This document shows positions 27,175-36,511 of a DNA stretch of 64,000 bases, in pieces; position 1 is the stretch's first letter; every line of letters begins with the position of its first letter. Source of the stretch: Legionella saoudiensis. GTDB lineage: Bacteria; Pseudomonadota; Gammaproteobacteria; Legionellales; Legionellaceae. The translations under genes were made by a program, and so were the position numbers. Under the pieces are notes generated by a model that saw only the letters and a list, made by a program, of their open reading frames with translations, did no database searches and had not been told where the DNA came from. The stretch is from positions 1,364,001-1,428,000 of the forward strand of contig NZ_LN901324.1 in the NCBI RefSeq assembly GCF_001465875.1, in the 5' to 3' direction.

Positions 27175-28599
27175 ATGGCGGCAACAGAAGATCATCTAAT
27201 CGATCTCACCTCATCCGACGCAAAAAAAATGACGGAAGATCAACAAATATATTTGCTCCGTGCAATTCTTGAGGATGCAAAACAAGTATTAAACCCAGAG
27301 CTCGCACGAGATAAAGAAATACATCAACTCATTTCTGACTGCCAAGAATCTCTTGAACTAGGAGGGATATTAAATGGGGCTAGAGATAATATAAACAAGT
27401 TAATAGCTTTTCTTGAACAACATGAAGGCGGACAACCGGTATTAGATCATTTTAAGAAAAATGGGGTCTATCGTATTTTATACCGTAATGCCAGAATGCG
27501 CGGTCAAGATGATCAAGGTGAATTAAAAGAGCTTCTTAATGCAGGTTTTATAGGTGTAGGTGTTTCTGCCGTACTCATTGCTTTTTTTGTAGCAACAACG
27601 CTTATTGGAGGCGCTCCTTTTTGGCTTACCGCCGTTTCTGCTGGACTTTTTACCGGTGCATCAGCCTATTTAAGTGGAATCCTGTATGGTGTAGTCAATG
27701 ATCTTTTTGCAACTAAAGCTAATTTGCCCTACTTTCTTTTAGGTCATCAACGACAACAAAACAGTATGCTGCGTACTAATGATAAAGTCGCTCAAGGAAT
27801 TGCCTGGGGTGTAGCAGCTACCTTTCCCCTCGTAGCAATGGCAGCCGTTGCTTTTACCGTAATAGCAACAACTACTGCTTTCTTTGTTCCACTTGCTACA
27901 TTTGTGTTACCTGTCATGATGGTTGCCATGCCTTTAATTGCTGTGGGAGCTGACTTTTATGCTCAAAAAATGGCAAAGCAGCATGTAGAACAGCATGGTA
28001 AGAAATTATTTAATTTAAGCAGCCGCTTAAATGTTTATCAACATCAGGGACTGGACATCATGTGCCAAACGCAAGAAGAACTTGCTGCCTGGCTAGCTAA
28101 TAGTGACCGCAATGTCTTTGGTTTTTATCGAGTTCCCTTTATTGGCCTGGGAGCATTAGTAGGCTTTGTAGGCTTAAGTGCTTTAAGTGCATTCATTCCG
28201 CCAGTACTTTTTGCCTCCCCCATTATCGCGATGGCTGTTCCGGCTGCTTTTGCTGGAGTTGCTGCATTAACGCTTGCTGTTGGTGGAATTTACACCTACG
28301 TTAATCGTAACAAGCAATTAGATGATCGTTATCGTTTAGAGTTTAGTGGAGAGCTAAAGCCAGGGTTATATCTTGAGGAAGACCAAGAATATATACAAAC
28401 ACTACTTCGCAAATATCCTAATCCTGCTGATGCTCCAGTCGCGGAAAAAACTACCGAAGTAACAGAAGAACCACAAGACGTACCTCATTTCGGCCCAGTA
28501 ATTCAACTTCCTAGTTCCAGACCACCATCTGTAGGAAAACCTGAGGAAGAAAATCAGGATGAGAATGAGAATCACATAAAACCTAACACAATACCTTAG
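27175..28599 (+). CDS. Multi-pass membrane protein of unknown function
   Basis: A 474-residue protein that I do not recognise. A charged helical N-terminal domain (about 120 residues) is followed by three blocks of long Gly/Ala-rich hydrophobic helices. These lie around residues 130-180, 210-260 and 325-370, giving perhaps six membrane passes. A Pro/Glu-rich hydrophilic tail ends in acidic and Asn residues. There is no signal peptide. The start is the ATG at 27175 with TAGGAG upstream; an in-frame start at 27139 is weaker. The architecture (soluble head, hairpin helices, acidic tail) occurs in some Legionella effectors that target host membranes, but it could equally be an inner-membrane protein. 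Confidence 0.65.
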   Translation: MAATEDHLIDLTSSDAKKMTEDQQIYLLRAILEDAKQVLNPELARDKEIHQLISDCQESLELGGILNGARDNINKLIAFLEQHEGGQPVLDHFKKNGVYRILYRNARMRGQDDQGELKELLNAGFIGVGVSAVLIAFFVATTLIGGAPFWLTAVSAGLFTGASAYLSGILYGVVNDLFATKANLPYFLLGHQRQQNSMLRTNDKVAQGIAWGVAATFPLVAMAAVAFTVIATTTAFFVPLATFVLPVMMVAMPLIAVGADFYAQKMAKQHVEQHGKKLFNLSSRLNVYQHQGLDIMCQTQEELAAWLANSDRNVFGFYRVPFIGLGALVGFVGLSALSAFIPPVLFASPIIAMAVPAAFAGVAALTLAVGGIYTYVNRNKQLDDRYRLEFSGELKPGLYLEEDQEYIQTLLRKYPNPADAPVAEKTTEVTEEPQDVPHFGPVIQLPSSRPPSVGKPEEENQDENENHIKPNTIP

Positions 28600-28701
28600 T
28601 CCGAAACACACTCTGAATGACTATGGCATTCCCTGTTTTTTTAAAAATTATCTACTATAGTTTTAAAGAACTAATTAGAATAATAACAAACGGGGGATGT
28701 C

Positions 28702-29562
28702 ATGTTACGTCGATGGACTGCTGTCGCTTTATTATTTTGTACCCTCCCATGCTTTGCTGCTGATGAACGTGAAATAGCCATTACTATTGATGATTTACCC
28801 TTTGTAGGCTCAGGCACCAGCACTCCGGCGAGTTTAAAACGCACCCAAGATCGGTTTATGGCCATAGTGAAGGCTCTTGTTGATAATCAAGTTCCCGCTA
28901 CAGGTTTTGTTATTGGTGGGGCGGTGGCCAAAAATGAATGGGATCTGTTAGAAACATTTCGTAATCAAGGCTTTGCTTTAGGAAACCATACTTATACGCA
29001 TGACAGCCTAAACAGCATGAGCGCAAATAAATATATTGCGGATATTGAGCGAGCGGATGTGAAATTGGCTCCTGTAATGACGGAACCCAAATATTTTCGC
29101 TACCCTTATCTTGCGGAGGGAACTGGCGAAAAAAAACAGCAGGTAGTTAATTATTTGGCTGCGCATCAATACACCATTGCCCCAGTTACTATCGACAGTA
29201 AAGATTATGAGTTCAATGCCCAGTTTTATAGAATTCCCTATAGAAAAAGAGCACAAAATATTAATCAATTTAAAAAACGTTACTTAGCCTATATTTGGAA
29301 ACAAACTCTGGCTGCTGAGCGAAGATCCAATAAGGTGAACGGACAACCTATAAAGCAAATATTACTTATCCATGCAAACCTATTAAACAGCTACTGTTTG
29401 GAAGACATCCTTGAGATGTATAAAAAGAATGGGTACAAATTTATCAGTCTTGCTGATGCATTAAGAGGAAATACAGCGCAGCCCTTAAATGCCAGTGCAG
29501 AAACTTCAAATCTTACGGAGCAAGCTCCAAAAGAGGCTGGGGTAAATAAGGTAGTACCTTAA
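28702..29562 (+). CDS. Exported polysaccharide deacetylase (NodB-fold)
   Basis: A 286-residue protein with a signal peptide ending C-F-A-A near residue 20. NodB motifs: I-T-I-D-D-L-P for motif 1 with the catalytic Asp pair, G-N-H-T-Y-T-H for the H-x-x-x-H metal site, F-R-Y-P-Y for motif 3 and L-L-I-H-A-N near the end for the second catalytic His. It would remove acetyl groups from cell-wall or extracellular polysaccharide in the periplasm or outside. The substrate is unknown. A short disordered tail follows the domain. The gene is preceded by GGGGG at good spacing. Confidence 0.85.
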   Translation: MLRRWTAVALLFCTLPCFAADEREIAITIDDLPFVGSGTSTPASLKRTQDRFMAIVKALVDNQVPATGFVIGGAVAKNEWDLLETFRNQGFALGNHTYTHDSLNSMSANKYIADIERADVKLAPVMTEPKYFRYPYLAEGTGEKKQQVVNYLAAHQYTIAPVTIDSKDYEFNAQFYRIPYRKRAQNINQFKKRYLAYIWKQTLAAERRSNKVNGQPIKQILLIHANLLNSYCLEDILEMYKKNGYKFISLADALRGNTAQPLNASAETSNLTEQAPKEAGVNKVVP

Positions 29563-29613
29563 GATTCATGAGCGCGCAATGTTTATGTTGATAAATCCTG
29601 CGCGCTAATAAGA

Positions 29614-30849
29614 TTAAGAGGAGGAAACCTGAACTACTCTTGGAACGGCGTGCTTAGGTAATAACAGCCAATAATGTCCCGTATTCTTCATATGGCCAGC
29701 AATCGATGTAGCACGCTCCCCGCCACCCCAGAAAACATCTCCGCGAATCTTGCCGCGAATGGCCCCACCCGTATCTTGGGCAATCATTAAACGTTGCATA
29801 GGCTTGTTTGCATCGGGATTAAGGCTATCTGGACGTGTGGTATTCAGCCATAAGGGAGTTCCAAGTGGAATCCATTGCCTATCAACCGCGAGAGAATAAC
29901 CAGGAGTTAACCATACACCTTGTGCCCCTAAAGCCACTCCCTGATTCATTTTGCGGAAAAATACAAAGGATTTGTTTTGGTTAATCACGGGATGCAATTG
30001 TTTTGGATGCTCGGTCAAATAGCGTTTAATTGCTTGCATGGACGCGTTATCTCGAGTCATCACTCCTTTTTTGATTAAAACACCCGCAATAGCTGTATAA
30101 GGGTGTCCATTTTGGGCATCATAACCAATGGAGAGACGTTCCCCATCCTCAAGTTCAATAAGTCCTGAACCTTGAATTTCTAAGAATAGTCGATCAATAG
30201 GGCTATTAATCCAAACTAAAACACGAGCTTTATCTTTCAAAGCTCCATTATTAATTTGAGCGCGTGTATAATAAGGAACAAGCTGTTTTTTTACCAAGCG
30301 TCCGACAATACGACGATTTTTTAATTCTCCGGAAAACATTCCTAAATCAGAGGTAATTAAATCATCTGGTGTTTCATATAAAGGCACACTAAACTCCTTA
30401 GATTTAGTATAACTGCCCTTGATTGTTGGTACATAATAACCAGTAAATAAGCCAGGCCCAGCATCGGGATCAAAAAACTCAACCGGCTGAAACCATTCCT
30501 CAAAAAATGACTTCGCTGATTTATCAGTGACTGAATTAATGCTTAAAGCAGCAGCGCAGGCAGGTTGCCAGTCTTTTACTTGCAGCTCAATATGATCTGT
30601 TCCAACTACTTGTTCGGGATTTTGTTTCACAAAAGCACGGCAAGAAACTTGGAACGTCGATAATGATCGCTTCAAATCAGCAGACATCCATCCAGGAAGT
30701 TGGCTAAAGTTAACGGGCTTAAACATAGATGCGGTTTTTTGCGGCTCTACAGGCTGTTTAAGCGGCTTGGACGGCCAAAACCACCAGGCGGTTGTACCTA
30801 ATGCGGCAATGGCGACAAATAATGATGTATAAAGTATTTTCGTTTTCAT
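29614..30849 (-). CDS. mltA: Membrane-bound lytic murein transglycosylase A
   Basis: MltA cleaves the glycan strands of peptidoglycan to 1,6-anhydro products at the outer membrane or in the periplasm. The roughly 411-residue protein has an N-terminal membrane anchor (about residues 5-25). The MltA domain has F-T-G-Y-Y-V-P, the double-psi barrel with E-I-Q-G-S-G, and Q-D-T-G-G-A-I-R-G with the catalytic Asp near the C terminus. No lipobox Cys is seen, unlike E. coli. The ATG at 30849 is chosen over a TTG three codons earlier. It follows the pilVWX run on the same strand after about 105 bases. Confidence 0.92.
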   Translation of the reverse strand: MKTKILYTSLFVAIAALGTTAWWFWPSKPLKQPVEPQKTASMFKPVNFSQLPGWMSADLKRSLSTFQVSCRAFVKQNPEQVVGTDHIELQVKDWQPACAAALSINSVTDKSAKSFFEEWFQPVEFFDPDAGPGLFTGYYVPTIKGSYTKSKEFSVPLYETPDDLITSDLGMFSGELKNRRIVGRLVKKQLVPYYTRAQINNGALKDKARVLVWINSPIDRLFLEIQGSGLIELEDGERLSIGYDAQNGHPYTAIAGVLIKKGVMTRDNASMQAIKRYLTEHPKQLHPVINQNKSFVFFRKMNQGVALGAQGVWLTPGYSLAVDRQWIPLGTPLWLNTTRPDSLNPDANKPMQRLMIAQDTGGAIRGKIRGDVFWGGGERATSIAGHMKNTGHYWLLLPKHAVPRVVQVSSS

Positions 30850-30953
30850 GGAGGGCAATTTTTACACGTTATGGAAAATAATGCAACTAAAATATGGTTA
30901 TTTTTAAACCAGATTATGGCCTATAGCTTTACAAAGATCAAGAGTATACCCCA

Positions 30954-31517
30954 TCAACCAATTGATTTCATTTGTTTTATTGGGTAAAACCCCTCCACAG
31001 ATCCTAAATAACGCCAACTACTTCTGCCTAAGCGAATTAAGTGCTCATTACCCACGCAACTGGCCAATGCACCTGAACTAATAAATCGAATCTGTAAAAA
31101 AGAAACTGGTGCCCCCTCCTCCTGTGAAGCGACAGAAATCCGGTAATGGTGGCTTGCACGTTTTCGTCCTTGCTCATAAACCACTAAACAAGGGAATGAA
31201 CCTAGATCTTCAAGAAGGTATTGGTAATCCAATTCTCCATCCTTAAAAGAGCAACCTTGATGCTGCAACAATTCTTTCAAAACGCGATTGGCGTAGTCTT
31301 GGTGACGTAAACAGTCTGAAGCAAGCGTCGAATGCTTTTGAGCCAAATGAAGAGCCACCGCTTCTAACTGATAAAAACGCTGATGTAAGGCCTCTTGATG
31401 ATTGGTTGCTTTGAAATATAACAGTAAATGTTGCATGGAGCTTACTACCAATAAACTTATTACTGCGGTTATCAGTAAGACGATTAGAAAAATAAATCCT
31501 TGCTGCTGTCTTTTCAT
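30954..31517 (-). CDS. pilX: Type IV pilus minor-pilin accessory protein PilX-like
   Basis: A 187-residue protein starting M-K-R-Q-Q-Q-G-F-I-F-L-I-V-L-L, the short basic leader and hydrophobic helix of PilX-type minor pilins. It lacks Glu5, as PilX proteins do. Four or five Cys residues lie in the soluble part. It overlaps the end of pilW by four bases (ATGA), so the two are coupled. With PilV and PilW it would prime pilus assembly in the inner membrane and periplasm. No pilY1 follows, unlike the usual order. Confidence 0.8.
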   Translation of the reverse strand: MKRQQQGFIFLIVLLITAVISLLVVSSMQHLLLYFKATNHQEALHQRFYQLEAVALHLAQKHSTLASDCLRHQDYANRVLKELLQHQGCSFKDGELDYQYLLEDLGSFPCLVVYEQGRKRASHHYRISVASQEEGAPVSFLQIRFISSGALASCVGNEHLIRLGRSSWRYLGSVEGFYPIKQMKSIG

Positions 31518-32248
31518 GAGCTGCGAACCGTAACCGTAATATGCTGTTTTTTTCCCTCTGCAAGCCCTAAGGTTACCTGTATGACAGAAACTCCGTGTCG
31601 GCGCTCGCGTCGACTATACAAGGACTTAATTATTGAGCTAACCTCTTCTGACTGACCCAATTGATAAAACAACGCTGGCTCCCCTTGGGAGTTTTTCTTA
31701 ATAAACCAAAGCTCCTCCCAATATTCACCAATATAAACGCTTCTCGCATAGTTAAACTGTAATGGTTTATCTAAAGTAATTAAAACGCCTTTAGCATGAG
31801 GCCTCATCGTGAAGCTTTGCAGTATTTCTGCATGTTCGCAATCAGCAATAATTAAGGGGCGTTTTTTGTTAAATGAGGTAGCGTATGGTACAAGAATATG
31901 GCTAGGACTGGGGAGGTTTATCACCTCCGCAAACTGCTCATGCATGCGATTTATCCGCAGCAAGTGCCGTGGGCCATTTTCAATTTGCAGGCCAGGGACT
32001 AGTTTTCCTTGCTTTTGCAGGTGTAATTGATCGATACCTACACATGGGGTAAAACCTGCTCGACGAATACTGTCACTCAATAAATCATTGACCCAACGAA
32101 GATCAAAATGAGTAGCCAATAGAGTTTCCATCTCAATATATGCCTGCTTACTTTGAGAATAAAACTGCATGAGCAAGGACATGATAAGACTTGATAGAAA
32201 GAGGCCGATTAATACTTCTGATAAACTAATTCCGGCTTGTTTCTTCAT
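31514..32248 (-). CDS. pilW: Type IV pilus minor-pilin protein PilW-like
   Basis: A 244-residue protein from the ATG at 32248. The leader M-K-K-Q-A-G is followed by I-S-L-S-E-V-L-I-G-L-F-L-S-S, with the conserved Glu at mature position 5, and a long soluble domain, typical of PilW. The start shares one base with the pilV stop (TGATG), so translation is coupled. An upstream in-frame ATG at 32263 would overlap pilV more and is not needed. It forms the priming complex with PilV and PilX. Confidence 0.8.
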   Translation of the reverse strand: MKKQAGISLSEVLIGLFLSSLIMSLLMQFYSQSKQAYIEMETLLATHFDLRWVNDLLSDSIRRAGFTPCVGIDQLHLQKQGKLVPGLQIENGPRHLLRINRMHEQFAEVINLPSPSHILVPYATSFNKKRPLIIADCEHAEILQSFTMRPHAKGVLITLDKPLQFNYARSVYIGEYWEELWFIKKNSQGEPALFYQLGQSEEVSSIIKSLYSRRERRHGVSVIQVTLGLAEGKKQHITVTVRSS

Positions 32249-32565
32249 CAGGAACCAGCCCATGTCAGATGATGACGCGTAAGCACATTAGCTTTATTAG
32301 CATGATGGATCTGCAATAATGTGCCTTGAGAAGTATATTCAATCTGTACCTGGTAAAAAGGAGGGGGATCCGGAAGTTGCTGCCTCTGAGCTAATAAGGC
32401 CTCATCAACTTGATCTAAAAACTGGGAGCTTTGTTCATGTCCAATTAACTGCTGAAGTAATTGCCTACTTTGCCATTGCTGTTGCAGTAAGGATAAGGCA
32501 ACCATTGTCACAAGCAACAACGATGCCAGCACTTCGACAAGGGAAAATCCCTTTTGCTGATTCAT
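32248..32565 (-). CDS. pilV: Type IV pilus minor-pilin protein PilV-like
   Basis: A 105-residue prepilin: M-N-Q-Q-K-G leader, then F-S-L-V-E-V-L-A-S-L-L-L with Phe1 and Glu5 of the mature form, and a short Gln-rich soluble domain. At about 100 residues after processing it is shorter than most PilV proteins. It heads a tightly overlapping pilV-pilW-pilX operon. CAGGAA lies before the ATG. Confidence 0.8.
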   Translation of the reverse strand: MNQQKGFSLVEVLASLLLVTMVALSLLQQQWQSRQLLQQLIGHEQSSQFLDQVDEALLAQRQQLPDPPPFYQVQIEYTSQGTLLQIHHANKANVLTRHHLTWAGS

Positions 32566-32833
32566 TCCATAATTCCTGAGGTTGGTTAGCTTGCGCAGAA
32601 TAGCGTTCTAATCATTAAAATTCAAGCAGCTGCTTCTGCATAATATTGGCTTAATCTTTCTCCAGTAGAATGTTTCCGCTCACAATTTGTGAGGGTAATG
32701 AAGCAGAGCTGTTAAGCCAGCATTGAGGAGTGAGGTTAGCTTTTTTACTGGATTCATAGCCTCAAAGTGCTGCTACTCAACAAAGCTTTCGAAATTTAGC
32801 CTTATTAGGGGCATTTATTTTTTAGGTGTTTTT

Positions 32834-34741
32834 ATGAGCAAAGTTGTCATTGTTGGCGCAGGACCTATTGGATTATATCTTGCCTATAAATTAAAAAGAA
32901 AAGGAATCACCGCCACCATTTTTGACCCACGTGCTGGCGTTTATGTTCGCCCAGGTCATGTGAATAGGGAAGATATGAGAAAAGTGTTGGACGAAATAAA
33001 TGAAAATATGCCCCTAACAAAACGAGTCCATATTAAAGACATTGAACGTGTGCTTTATAATAAAATTGAACAGCTTCACATTCCTGTGGAAAAAAAATCG
33101 TTTATTCGACTAAGTACAGAAGGCAAAGGCATTATTGTTGCGAATGATGAAAAAGTAGAAGAGTTCATCGAATGCGACTTTGTCTTTGATTGTTCCGGTT
33201 CCAAACGAACTGTAGTGAATGCGGTTAATAGCGAGATTTCTCCAGCACCCTTTACCATAAAGCCTATTGTTTCAGAAGTTAATGTAAAAAATAATTTTCT
33301 TGCTTATGTTACTATGAGCGAGAGTCAACAACGGGTGATTGACCTATTTGAAAATAAAGCCAACACTTTTAGACCTGACCGTGAAGAACCCCTTGCTTAT
33401 GCACGAATAATAGAGCAATTACGCGCATTAGGCTGGAAAGAGTTTGGTTATCCTAAATACTATAGTGTTAGCTTTGGCCATGAAAAAGTATGCATCTATA
33501 TGGAGGCACCAGATAATTTACCCCGAGAACTGCAAAATACTTGGGTTGAAACTGTGCTTCGCACCATGTCAGGGGTTGACTCTATTTCTTTCCAGCAATT
33601 ACCCTCCTTCAGAAAACCTCGTTTTAATCAATTTCAGGTCTATCCTCAGGAAGTTCGAGAGGTGGCCTTTGAACAGAAAGGCAAACCGACTGTACTCCCC
33701 TTCGGCGATGCACAGATGGAGCCACATCACCGCTTAGCCCTAGGATTGAAGTCAGGTATGAGAAGAGTAGATATATTTATTGAACATATTGAAGAATATA
33801 AGAAGCATATTGCTTATTTTGATGCTCAAGAATATTTTGGCTTGATTAAGAAAAGCCTCGAAGACCATAGAAACCAAGTGGTTGAGCTTTTTGCAGACCG
33901 TGCAGAATATCATGGAAACTGGTTAGAACAGGCAGAAAAACATTACAGCGAAGCGATTCAAAAAGCGAAAAAACAACAACAGCCAACAATCAACTTTGAA
34001 AAAACGCTCGTGGAAATTAGAGCACGGATTAAATATAAAGAAGCACAAAAACTTTTGGCAGAACTTGGCAGCGCCGATGAAATCATTCATCATGCCAAAA
34101 CTACTCCTGAGCAAGTAAAATTTCATTTATCCACCATATATGCCCTCCTACAGCAAATAAAGGCAGACCTACCTGAATCATTTGTCGAAGAACATGCGAA
34201 ACTAGTACAAAATTTCACGTTCTTAGCCAATATATGGAAAGAACTAGGAAATCATTATTTTAAAAAGCTATTATTTAAATCAGCGAAGTCAATGTATGAA
34301 GAAGGTGTAGCTATTTTTGCAACTGGAACACATCAAGAAACAAACGCGTTACAAGAACTAACTCTTTATTCCAATTTAATTATTAGCAAACGTAAGTTAG
34401 GCGAAAATACAGACATTATTGCACTTGGTAAAAAAGCATTATCAAAATATACCTTAACTTCCGACATCATGGTGATTAGCAGAAAAATTCTGGCTAACTT
34501 GTTTATTTGTGCAGAAGAACTGCAGCAAGAGCAAACACTTACCAATGAGGCACTTAGGATGCAAGTACTCGAATTTTCCGAGCTGTATCCTGAATTAATT
34601 GATGAAAGCATGGAGAAGAATCTAACGGATTCCGGTAATACGGCAAATTACCTTAAGGAGTTTGGGATGTTTAAACATAAGGCAGGAGCACCCATGAGCC
34701 TCAAAAAAGAAGTATCTTTTGCTCCTGGTAAATCAATTTAA
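32834..34741 (+). CDS. FAD-dependent monooxygenase-like protein with a helical C-terminal region
   Basis: A 635-residue protein from the ATG at 32834 (an in-frame start at 32723 would add a stretch before the fold). The N-terminal half has the class A flavoprotein monooxygenase pattern. V-I-V-G-A-G-P-I-G is the FAD-binding dinucleotide motif, D-C-S-G-S lies in the middle, and P-F-G-D-A-Q-M-E-P-H-H-R-L-A-L-G is the second FAD motif near residue 300. The C-terminal half (about residues 330-600) is long charged helices with a TPR-like rhythm (N-H-Y-F-K-K-L-L-F-K-S-A-K-S-M-Y-E-E-G). No signal peptide or membrane helix is evident. A MICAL-like or hydroxylase effector is possible; the substrate is unknown. 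Confidence 0.65.
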   Translation: MSKVVIVGAGPIGLYLAYKLKRKGITATIFDPRAGVYVRPGHVNREDMRKVLDEINENMPLTKRVHIKDIERVLYNKIEQLHIPVEKKSFIRLSTEGKGIIVANDEKVEEFIECDFVFDCSGSKRTVVNAVNSEISPAPFTIKPIVSEVNVKNNFLAYVTMSESQQRVIDLFENKANTFRPDREEPLAYARIIEQLRALGWKEFGYPKYYSVSFGHEKVCIYMEAPDNLPRELQNTWVETVLRTMSGVDSISFQQLPSFRKPRFNQFQVYPQEVREVAFEQKGKPTVLPFGDAQMEPHHRLALGLKSGMRRVDIFIEHIEEYKKHIAYFDAQEYFGLIKKSLEDHRNQVVELFADRAEYHGNWLEQAEKHYSEAIQKAKKQQQPTINFEKTLVEIRARIKYKEAQKLLAELGSADEIIHHAKTTPEQVKFHLSTIYALLQQIKADLPESFVEEHAKLVQNFTFLANIWKELGNHYFKKLLFKSAKSMYEEGVAIFATGTHQETNALQELTLYSNLIISKRKLGENTDIIALGKKALSKYTLTSDIMVISRKILANLFICAEELQQEQTLTNEALRMQVLEFSELYPELIDESMEKNLTDSGNTANYLKEFGMFKHKAGAPMSLKKEVSFAPGKSI

Positions 34742-34890
34742 CTTATTATTAGAGAGGGAGCCATTTCGTACCAAGATTAGCTCCCTCAACGCGCGAGAGA
34801 AGGTTTTCCAAGCCTGGTGGCCCTCTCACGCGTGACATAACGCATTGCCTTAGGTAATATAAAAATCAATTACTTAGCAAGGAATGTTTT

Positions 34891-36000
34891 ATGGTAGTTA
34901 ATTATCAAGAAGTACCCCATCCAGGAATACGCTCTTTAGTACCTTATAAACCCGGTAAATCCATTGAAGAACTGGCTCGGGAGAAAGGAATTAGCAATAT
35001 TATTAAATTAGCCAGTAATGAAAATCCTTTAGGATGTAGTCCAAAGGCTTTAGCAGCCTTCCGTGATATGTCACCGCATGTATTGGCAATGTACCCCTCC
35101 CCAGCGAATCACCCATTAATTCCAAAATTAGCGCAAAAGCATCAAGTAAATGCGAGTCAAATTTTTGTTAGTAATGGCTCCGATTACATCTACACCATTC
35201 TTTTAAATTCATTCGTATTGCATCATGACAAACACATCCTTGTTCATGATTATGCCTTCAGTACTTATGCTATTCAGGCACAAACCTTAAATATTCCTGT
35301 TCATTCTGTTGCCATTCATGATGATTGGCATGTTAATATCACGGCCATTATTGAAGCATGCACTCCCAAAACGGGTATTATTTTTTTAGCTAATCCTAAT
35401 AATCCGACTGGAGTACTTATCAACCAACAAGAAATACTACATTTACTTAATAGTATTCCTGAAAGCACCCTACTCGTTATTGATGAAGCCTATTATGAAT
35501 TTGCAGCATCGCATTATAATAATGACAGTGTGGACTGGTTAGCGAAACATCCAAACCTAATCATTACACGCACTTTTTCTAAAATCTACGGCTTAGCCGG
35601 ATTGCGTTTAGGCTATGCTTTGGCTCATCCTTCTATTGTTGATATTATGCAGCGAGTGCAGCTCCCCTTTACCGTCAATCAAGTCGCATTAACTGCCGCG
35701 CATGCAGCCTTAGATGATCATGATTTTCTCCAGTTAAGCCTGAAAATTAATGCTGAGGGAATGGAACAAATGCGTGCAGGCCTTGAGGACTTAGATTTAG
35801 AATACTTACCTTCTGCCTGTAATTTCCTCACCTTTAACTGTAAAGATGATGGTATGTCGCTCTATAATTATCTTTTAGACAAAGGTATCATAGTCCGACC
35901 ACTTCATCCCTATAAAATGAATAATTACATCCGAGTAACTATTGGTACTCAAGAGCAAAACGCTCGTTTTCTTGAGGCTCTAAAAAGTTACTATCGTTAA
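34891..36000 (+). CDS. hisC: Histidinol-phosphate aminotransferase (or related aromatic aminotransferase)
   Basis: A PLP-dependent class II aminotransferase of 369 residues. Motifs: K-L-A-S-N-E-N-P-L-G for substrate and PLP phosphate, N-P-N-N-P-T-G, D-E-A-Y-Y-E-F and R-T-F-S-K-I-Y-G-L-A-G-L-R-L-G-Y with the PLP-binding Lys. HisC-type enzymes convert imidazoleacetol phosphate to histidinol phosphate, but also transaminate phenylalanine and tyrosine. No other his gene is nearby. The next gene, nine bases on, encodes pterin carbinolamine dehydratase, which works with phenylalanine hydroxylase. An aromatic amino-acid role is therefore plausible. Confidence 0.9.
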   Translation: MVVNYQEVPHPGIRSLVPYKPGKSIEELAREKGISNIIKLASNENPLGCSPKALAAFRDMSPHVLAMYPSPANHPLIPKLAQKHQVNASQIFVSNGSDYIYTILLNSFVLHHDKHILVHDYAFSTYAIQAQTLNIPVHSVAIHDDWHVNITAIIEACTPKTGIIFLANPNNPTGVLINQQEILHLLNSIPESTLLVIDEAYYEFAASHYNNDSVDWLAKHPNLIITRTFSKIYGLAGLRLGYALAHPSIVDIMQRVQLPFTVNQVALTAAHAALDDHDFLQLSLKINAEGMEQMRAGLEDLDLEYLPSACNFLTFNCKDDGMSLYNYLLDKGIIVRPLHPYKMNNYIRVTIGTQEQNARFLEALKSYYR

Positions 36001-36009
36001 GGAGTTAAA

Positions 36010-36351
36010 ATGACTAGTGATCTAAGTAGCAAACATTGTGAATCATGTGAAGGAATTGGGGCTGCATTAACTGCAGAGCAAGTTAAAAATTTGCTGCCTC
36101 AATTAAATAAACAGTGGAAAGTTAGTGCAGACAACCGCATTATTCGCCGTGAGTTATCCTTTAAAGATTTTTACGAAACTATGGCTTTTGTGAATGCCTT
36201 AGCTTGGATAGCAAACGTTGAAAACCATCATCCTGATTTAGAAGTTGGTTATAACTATTGTCATGTAAGTTTTATGACCCATGCCTTGGATGGTTTAAGC
36301 CATAACGACTTTATTTGTGCTGCAAAATTAGACAAATTATTATTAGATTAA
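36010..36351 (+). CDS. phhB: Pterin-4a-carbinolamine dehydratase
   Basis: A 113-residue PCD/DCoH-fold protein. The core holds F-K-D-F-Y-E-T-M-A-F-V-N, A-N-V-E-N-H-H-P-D-L-E-V with the His-His-Pro active site, and Y-N-Y-C-H-V-S-F-M-T-H for the third catalytic His. It dehydrates 4a-hydroxytetrahydrobiopterin to recycle the phenylalanine hydroxylase cofactor. It sits nine bases after hisC with AGGAG, so it is cotranscribed. An N-terminal extension with C-E-S-C may be a small metal-binding addition. Confidence 0.95.
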   Translation: MTSDLSSKHCESCEGIGAALTAEQVKNLLPQLNKQWKVSADNRIIRRELSFKDFYETMAFVNALAWIANVENHHPDLEVGYNYCHVSFMTHALDGLSHNDFICAAKLDKLLLD

Positions 36352-36391
36352 TATACAACAAATAATTATTTAATATACAACAAATAATCAT
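36348..36391 (+). repeat. Two direct 22-base tandem repeats
   Basis: Two copies of ttaatatacaacaaataat followed by (t/c)at lie head to tail, overlapping the phhB stop codon. They differ by one base and are probably a recent slippage duplication. Nothing else is seen in the 160-base gap before the next gene. Confidence 0.8.
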
Positions 36392-36511
36392 TGCCATAGA
36401 GAATTCTTTCTGTGGCAAGATAAATATCTAATATTTCTTAATAAAAACATATTGATCAAAAATTAAATGTAGCGCATTATATGAATTCTATATATTAATA
36501 TTTTATTCGAT

